NCBI GenBank assembly: GCA_046076045.1
Contig: JBJTRI010000017.1
Location: forward strand, 1 to 26,859
DNA from: JAIOPA01 sp046076045
GTDB lineage: Bacteria > Eisenbacteria > RBG-16-71-46
Length of the DNA: 26,859 bases
Direction: 5' to 3'
The position numbers and the translations under genes were made by a program. Of this stretch, positions 23,356 to 26,859 are shown one piece after another. Positions within the stretch are counted from its first letter, which is position 1; the number at the start of each line of letters is the position of its first letter. Below the pieces are notes generated by a model. The model was not told where the DNA came from and ran no database searches. It saw nothing but the letters and a program-made list of their open reading frames with translations.

Positions 23356-24612
23356 ATGTCCTACCTCCGACCGTTCGGGCCCGCCCTCGTCGCGCTCGCG
23401 CTCGCCGCCTCCCTCGCCGCGGCGGCCTCGAGCGACCGGCCCACGCTGCGCTCGATCCAGCCCCCGTTCTTCAACGCCGACCTGTCGGTGGCGGTGGACT
23501 CGCTGTCGCGCGCCAAGGTGCGTGCGGTCGTGAGCATCCCGTACACCGAGCTGGTGTGGGAGAAGGAGGCGGGGCGCTACACCGCCGGGATCGGGTTCGT
23601 GGTCGAGCTCACGCCCACCAAGGGGCGGCGGCGTCTGTACGGCGACGCGTGGGAGCGGCGCCTGAGCGTGGCGGACTACGCCACCACGCGCAGCGCGCGG
23701 AACCAGGTGGTGGAGACGCGCGAGTTCGAGGTCCCGCCCGGCGTGTACCAGGTGCGGGTGAGCGCGCAGGACGTGCGCGCCCTCATGGTGGCCGAGGTGC
23801 GTGACCGGCTGGAGTTGGACGACCCGTCGCGCGTCCCGGTGAGCTTCTCGGACCTCGAACTGGGGCTGGTGGACTCCGCCGGTCGCTTCGTGGCACTGGC
23901 GGCACGCCAGTTCGGCTACGACTCCGGCGAGATGGCGGTGCGCGTCTCGGTGCTGGATCGCCGTGCCGGGCCGTGGCCGCGCTCGCACGCCTACCGCTGG
24001 CGGGTGGTGGACGAGAGCGGGGCCGCCCTGCGCGAGGGCGACACCACGGTGTCGGTGCCGCGCCCGGCCTCGCCCGTGGTGCTGCGCCCCACGCACGGCG
24101 AGTTGTTCATCGGGGGCTACGCGTTCGAGCTCGAACTGCGCGAGGGCCGCACGACCTGGCGTACCGAGCGCGCCTTCGAGGTGGACGAGAGCGGGCCGCC
24201 GCGCGGGCGCGACTACGAGCAGATGCTCGAGGCACTCGCCTACGTGGCCGAGATCGCCGAGGTCGAGGCCATGCGGACCCGCGACGAGACCGAACAGGCC
24301 GTGCGCTGGGAGGAGTTCTGGCGCCGTCGCGACCCCACGCCCGAGACCGCACGCAACGAGTACCAGGTCGAGTTCTTCCGTCGGCTGCGCTACGCCGAGC
24401 GGCAGTTCGTGGGCTTCGGGCCCGGCTGGCGCTCCGACATGGGGCGCGCCTACATCCGCTACGGCCCCCCGGACCAGGTCGAGCAGCGCCCGGCCACCTC
24501 GGGGCAGCCCGCGCTCGAGATCTGGTTCTACAACCAGCCCTACCGGCGACTGGTGTTCGCCGACCGCGAGGGCTTCGGTCGCTACACCCTCCTCAACCCC
24601 CAGGGCGAATGA
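23356..24612 (+). CDS. Exported GWxTD-domain protein of unknown function
   Basis: 418 residues. A signal peptide (residues 1 to about 23, ending AAAASS) is followed by a mostly beta-strand region (about 35-270) and then an alpha-rich stretch with EQMLEALAYVAEIAEVEAMRTRDE. The C-terminal GWxTD domain starts with GPGWRSDMGRAYIRYGPPDQVE (here Gly357-Trp-Arg-Ser-Asp361, Ser replacing the usual Thr). The domain is common in Acidobacteria, Calditrichaeota and FCB-group genomes and has no established biochemical role. The ATG at 23356 was chosen because the signal peptide starts there; longer upstream frames run through the divergent intergenic region. The stop overlaps the NlpC/P60 gene in an ATGA, so expression of the two is coupled. 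An envelope function is inferred from export and partner. Confidence 0.85.
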   Translation: MSYLRPFGPALVALALAASLAAAASSDRPTLRSIQPPFFNADLSVAVDSLSRAKVRAVVSIPYTELVWEKEAGRYTAGIGFVVELTPTKGRRRLYGDAWERRLSVADYATTRSARNQVVETREFEVPPGVYQVRVSAQDVRALMVAEVRDRLELDDPSRVPVSFSDLELGLVDSAGRFVALAARQFGYDSGEMAVRVSVLDRRAGPWPRSHAYRWRVVDESGAALREGDTTVSVPRPASPVVLRPTHGELFIGGYAFELELREGRTTWRTERAFEVDESGPPRGRDYEQMLEALAYVAEIAEVEAMRTRDETEQAVRWEEFWRRRDPTPETARNEYQVEFFRRLRYAERQFVGFGPGWRSDMGRAYIRYGPPDQVEQRPATSGQPALEIWFYNQPYRRLVFADREGFGRYTLLNPQGE

Positions 24613-25418
24613 CCCGATCCCGCGCCACCCATGCCGTCGTCTCGCTCCCCGCGCTCGACCTGCGCCCGGAGCCCCGCCACGCCGCCGAACTCGCCTCGCA
24701 GCTCCTCATGGGGGAGGTCGTGCGCATCCTCGCCCGCAGTCGCGAGCCCGGCTGGGTGCGGGTCCGCAACGAGGCCGACGGCTACGACGGCTGGGTGCGG
24801 GCGTGGGGGCTGGTCGAGGCCGACGCCGCCCGCGCCGCGCGCTGGGCCGCCCGGGCCCGGGCGGTGATCGCCGTCCCCATGGGCCGCGTGCTCACCGGGC
24901 GGGGGAGCGGGGCGCAGGTCTCGCCCGTGTTCCTGGGCGACCGCGTCATCGCGGGTCGCGCCGCGCGGGGTTTCCGCCCGGTGGAACTGCCCGACGGCCG
25001 TCGCGGTCACCTGCCGGTGGGCGCGTTCGCGGCGCGTCGTCCGCCGGGGATCGAGGAGCGTGTCCTGTCGCTGCTCGGCACGCCCTATCTCTGGGGCGGG
25101 CGCACGCCGGCGGGCTACGACTGCTCGGCGTTCGTGCAGCAGGTGCTGCTCGAACAGGGGCTGCCGCTGCCCCGCGATGCGAAGGACCAGCACGCCATCT
25201 GTCGGCCGCTCCCGCCGGGTGACGAACCCGAGGTCGGCGACCTCATCTTCTTCCGGCGACCGGGGGAGAGTGCGAGCCACGTCGGGATCGCGTTGGGGGG
25301 CCACTACTACGCGCACAGTCGCGGATGGGTGCGCATCGCCTCGCTCGAGACGAGCAACCCGTTGTGCGATGTGGATTTGGTTGCTCAGTCCATGGGCTGG
25401 CATCGCATTCTCGCATAA
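24609..25418 (+). CDS. NlpC/P60 (C40) cysteine peptidase with SH3b domains, YkfC-like dipeptidyl-peptidase VI
   Basis: Likely gamma-D-glutamyl-L-diamino acid endopeptidase that cleaves peptidoglycan stem peptides, as in the Bacillus YkfC murein-recycling enzyme. The product has 269 residues. N-terminal SH3b-like domains show the block AELASQLLMGEVVRIL followed by GWVRVRNEADGYDGWV, which is characteristic of this family. The NlpC/P60 domain has the nucleophile Cys172 in YDCSAFVQ, His in SHVGIAL, and a third polar residue His in YYAHSRGWV. The LWGGRTPAG and GDLIFF blocks are also standard. The product has no signal peptide, which fits cytoplasmic peptide recycling. The ATG at 24609 overlaps the GWxTD stop. 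The stop codon lies in the loop of a terminator-like hairpin. Confidence 0.92.
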   Translation: MTRSRATHAVVSLPALDLRPEPRHAAELASQLLMGEVVRILARSREPGWVRVRNEADGYDGWVRAWGLVEADAARAARWAARARAVIAVPMGRVLTGRGSGAQVSPVFLGDRVIAGRAARGFRPVELPDGRRGHLPVGAFAARRPPGIEERVLSLLGTPYLWGGRTPAGYDCSAFVQQVLLEQGLPLPRDAKDQHAICRPLPPGDEPEVGDLIFFRRPGESASHVGIALGGHYYAHSRGWVRIASLETSNPLCDVDLVAQSMGWHRILA

Positions 25419-25426
25419 GAGAATGC
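25405..25426 (+). terminator. Hairpin enclosing the NlpC/P60 stop codon
   Basis: GCATTCTC (25405-25412) pairs with GAGAATGC (25419-25426) over 8 bp. The 6-nt loop contains the TAA stop (25416-25418). A T run (25443-25447) follows about 17 nt later, so a classical U tract is not adjacent. Probably a terminator or a 3'-end stabiliser. Confidence 0.45.
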
Positions 25427-25433
25427 AAGTGTG

Positions 25434-25477
25434 CCGATCGTGATTTTTCGTCCCGAATCGGCTTGACACCCGAATCG
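25434..25477 (+). repeat. Three CCGA(A)TCG direct repeats around the -35 of the barrel-protein promoter
   Basis: CCCGAATCG occurs exactly at 25452-25460 and again at 25469-25477, flanking the TTGACA hexamer (25463-25468). A shortened copy, CCGATCG, is at 25434-25440. The spacing is 17-18 bp from copy to copy. It may be an operator array for a regulator that binds repeated sites. Confidence 0.5.
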
Positions 25478-25492
25478 CACCATCCCTAACTT
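25463..25492 (+). promoter_or_regulatory. Promoter TTGACA-N18-TAACTT for the outer-membrane barrel gene
   Basis: TTGACA (25463-25468) is a perfect -35, and TAACTT (25487-25492) follows after 18 bp. A T run just upstream (25443-25447) may help as an UP-like element. The predicted start near 25499 gives a leader of about 225 nt. This is the best promoter match in the window, which suits a highly expressed barrel protein. Confidence 0.65.
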
Positions 25493-25498
25493 CCCCCT

Positions 25499-25724
25499 CG
25501 GGCGTGCTGCCAGAGGGCCTCCTGTTCGGTGGCTCTGTCTGGCGTTGTCTTCTTCGTAGGCTCCTTCCCATGGATGAGAGGGAGCTTTTGGCATGTCCGG
25601 TTGTTCCACAACGCGAAAGGAGGTGGGCATCGGAACCTCGTGTAGTCCGGCGGGCCTTGTCCCGGCCGCTGGTGCATCGCGGAAACGTTGCTCTCACCGA
25701 CTCTCGCAAGGAGGCTTCAAGATT
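25499..25724 (+). promoter_or_regulatory. Long structured 5' leader of the outer-membrane barrel gene
   Basis: This stretch has no convincing gene. It holds several local hairpins: GCTCC/GGAGC (25560-25564 with 25581-25585) followed by TTTT, GTTGT/ACAAC just before an orphan ribosome-binding-like AAAGGAGGTG (about 25617-25626), and a GC-rich hairpin in 25652-25675. The true ribosome binding site is AAGGAGG at 25708-25714, ten bases before the ATG. An in-frame ATG at 25593 would add 44 residues before the signal peptide and is less likely. I recognise no known riboswitch family. Confidence 0.4.
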
Positions 25725-26813
25725 ATGCACAAGCTTCTCAGCCGTACCTTCGCCCTTCTCGCTCTCGTGGCTGTCCTCCCGACGGCTGCCTTCGCGTCGG
25801 CTTCGCGTATCTCGGGCATGAACGTCCCCGGCGACTACGTGAAGGACTACACGGGCATCCACACCTACGTGTCGGGTGTCTCGTCGGTCGGCAACCTGAT
25901 CTGGGTCAACCCGAGCGACAACCAGGGCATGGGCGCCGTGCTGCAGAACCTTTTCGGCGGCCGTTTCGGCACCTTCGCGGTCAACATCAACGACGCCGCG
26001 ATGGGCCTGGGCCGTTCGGTGGCCGGTGACGTCCAGACGACGGCGGGCGAGTCGATCGACCTGACCTGGGGCCGCAAGATGGGCTCGGGCTCGTTCGGTG
26101 TCCGCGTCAACCGTTCGTACAGCTCGCTGGAGACGGCGGCGGGTACGACGGAGGGTCTGTACGGCCGTAACATCATGGGCTTCGGCGCTGGCTACGGCTG
26201 GGCTCTGAATGCCAACACGGACGTCGAGCTCTCGGCTCTGTACCAGAACCGTAGCTTCAAGACGGCGACGGCGACGGAGAACGGTGGCGTGGCGTACCAG
26301 GTCGCCGGTCGTGCGATGACCAAGGCGGGCAGCGGTCTGAACCTGACCACGGCCGTCAAGGTCAGCAGCTACGACATGTCGACCGAGACCGTGCCGGGTG
26401 GCGTGGTCACGACGAACAAGACCACGGGCTGGTCGGCGGGTATGGCCGGCAACTGGACGCTGGGTTCGAACGACCTGTTCGTCTTCGGCGCCGAGTTCAA
26501 CAACAGCCAGAACGACAACGGCACGGCGAAGGCCAAGGTCTCGTTCATGCCGGCGGTCTTCATGGGCCTCGAGACGGGCGTCAACAACTGGCTGACGCTC
26601 CGCTTCGGCGCTGGCAACACGCTGCAGGCCCGTTTCGAGGCCAACGGCGTCGCCGCGAAGTTCAACACGTGGTACGGCACGGCTGGCGCTGGCGTGAAGG
26701 TCGGCTCGTTCCAGTTCGATGCCACGATGAACCCGTCGGTCTACGACGGTGCGGTGAACGAGGTTCTGAACGGCACGCCGTTCAGCACCGTCTCGGCCAC
26801 CTACTCGTTCTAA
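25725..26813 (+). CDS. Probable outer-membrane beta-barrel protein
   Basis: 362 residues. A clear signal peptide (MHKLLSRTF, hydrophobic core, AFASA end) is followed by a region rich in alternating hydrophobic/polar and Gly/aromatic strands, such as SIDLTWGRKMGSGSFGVRVNRSY and WLTLRFGAGNTLQARFE. The chain ends in TYSF, a C-terminal Phe as used for recognition by the BAM complex. I do not recognise a named family. The start RISGMNVPGDYVKDYTG resembles the N-termini of barrel proteins from FCB-group genomes, but that is an impression. Codon use differs from its neighbours, with more CGT for Arg and more ACG and GGT, as expected for a highly expressed gene. It has its own strong promoter, a long leader and an AAGGAGG ribosome binding site. 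Likely an abundant outer-membrane or porin-like protein. No terminator is visible in the 46 bases that remain. Confidence 0.8.
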   Translation: MHKLLSRTFALLALVAVLPTAAFASASRISGMNVPGDYVKDYTGIHTYVSGVSSVGNLIWVNPSDNQGMGAVLQNLFGGRFGTFAVNINDAAMGLGRSVAGDVQTTAGESIDLTWGRKMGSGSFGVRVNRSYSSLETAAGTTEGLYGRNIMGFGAGYGWALNANTDVELSALYQNRSFKTATATENGGVAYQVAGRAMTKAGSGLNLTTAVKVSSYDMSTETVPGGVVTTNKTTGWSAGMAGNWTLGSNDLFVFGAEFNNSQNDNGTAKAKVSFMPAVFMGLETGVNNWLTLRFGAGNTLQARFEANGVAAKFNTWYGTAGAGVKVGSFQFDATMNPSVYDGAVNEVLNGTPFSTVSATYSF

Positions 26814-26859
26814 TCAACGGGTAGCAGCCGGCAGTATCTGGACCGGGGGCGCGGATCGT

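Noticed and set aside
25588..25605. A sigma-54-like TTGGCATG...TTGTT sequence upstream of the barrel gene, as a possible PrsR target
   Set aside because: The spacing between the GG and the -12 G is one base too long and the GC of the -12 element is absent. The TTGACA promoter upstream is a far better match.
25593..25724. A 44-residue N-terminal extension of the barrel protein from an in-frame ATG
   Set aside because: The extension would bury the signal peptide. The ATG at 25725 has an AAGGAGG site at good spacing and begins directly on the signal peptide.
1..26859. CRISPR arrays, insertion sequences, prophage or integrated elements
   Set aside because: No regular spaced repeats, transposase or integrase motifs, or flanking duplications were found. 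The two tRNAs are intact and no integrase is near them.

Overview
The window is a chromosomal stretch of a high-GC, Gram-negative bacterium. It probably belongs to the FCB side of the tree, with Candidatus Eisenbacteria or a relative as the best guess. The clues are secreted proteases with FlgD/Por-type C-terminal sorting domains, a GWxTD-domain protein, a beta-barrel protein ending in Phe, and a PrsK/PrsR pair of the exosortase type. The placement is inference from protein style, because no rRNA gene is present. I see no insertion sequence, prophage, CRISPR array or origin.

Layout. Positions 2-1249 (minus) hold the N-terminal part of a UvrD-like helicase that runs off the left edge. It is divergent from a solute-binding lipoprotein (1324-2850). 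Next is a very large secreted C25 (gingipain-type) peptidase with FG-GAP repeats and a sorting domain (3018-7988). A translation block follows: gltX (8116-9594), tRNA-Gln(CTG) and tRNA-Glu(CTC). A tightly overlapped set comes next: a membrane-bound NDP-sugar 4,6-dehydratase (9862-11709), the sensor kinase prsK (11706-13859) and the sigma-54 activator prsR (13856-15265, TTG start). A deoxynucleoside kinase (15471-16124) converges on ileS (16146-18953, minus). The ileS leader is a recognisable T-box riboswitch with an ATC specifier. A two-gene minus-strand unit encodes an M6 metalloprotease (20439-23225) and an M23 peptidase (19309-20433). Divergent from it, a GWxTD protein (23356-24612) overlaps a YkfC-like NlpC/P60 peptidase (24609-25418). 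The window ends with a probable highly expressed beta-barrel outer-membrane protein (25725-26813) behind the best promoter in the window and a structured leader of about 225 nt.

How the parts work together. The dehydratase-prsK-prsR unit looks like exopolysaccharide/exosortase control: the enzyme makes a deoxy-sugar nucleotide and the kinase/activator pair drives sigma-54 promoters, with the exosortase itself expected elsewhere. gltX with the two tRNAs, and T-box-controlled ileS, form the tRNA-charging part. The C25, M6 and M23 peptidases, the GWxTD protein and the barrel are envelope or exported functions.

Regulatory grammar. Promoters resemble TTGACN-N17/18-TANNNT. In three gaps the TGA stop of the upstream gene lies inside the -35 hexamer. 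At several divergent gene starts a TANNNT box sits 6-7 nt before the start codon with no Shine-Dalgarno, which suggests leaderless mRNAs. Most candidate terminators are GC-rich hairpins without a U tract.
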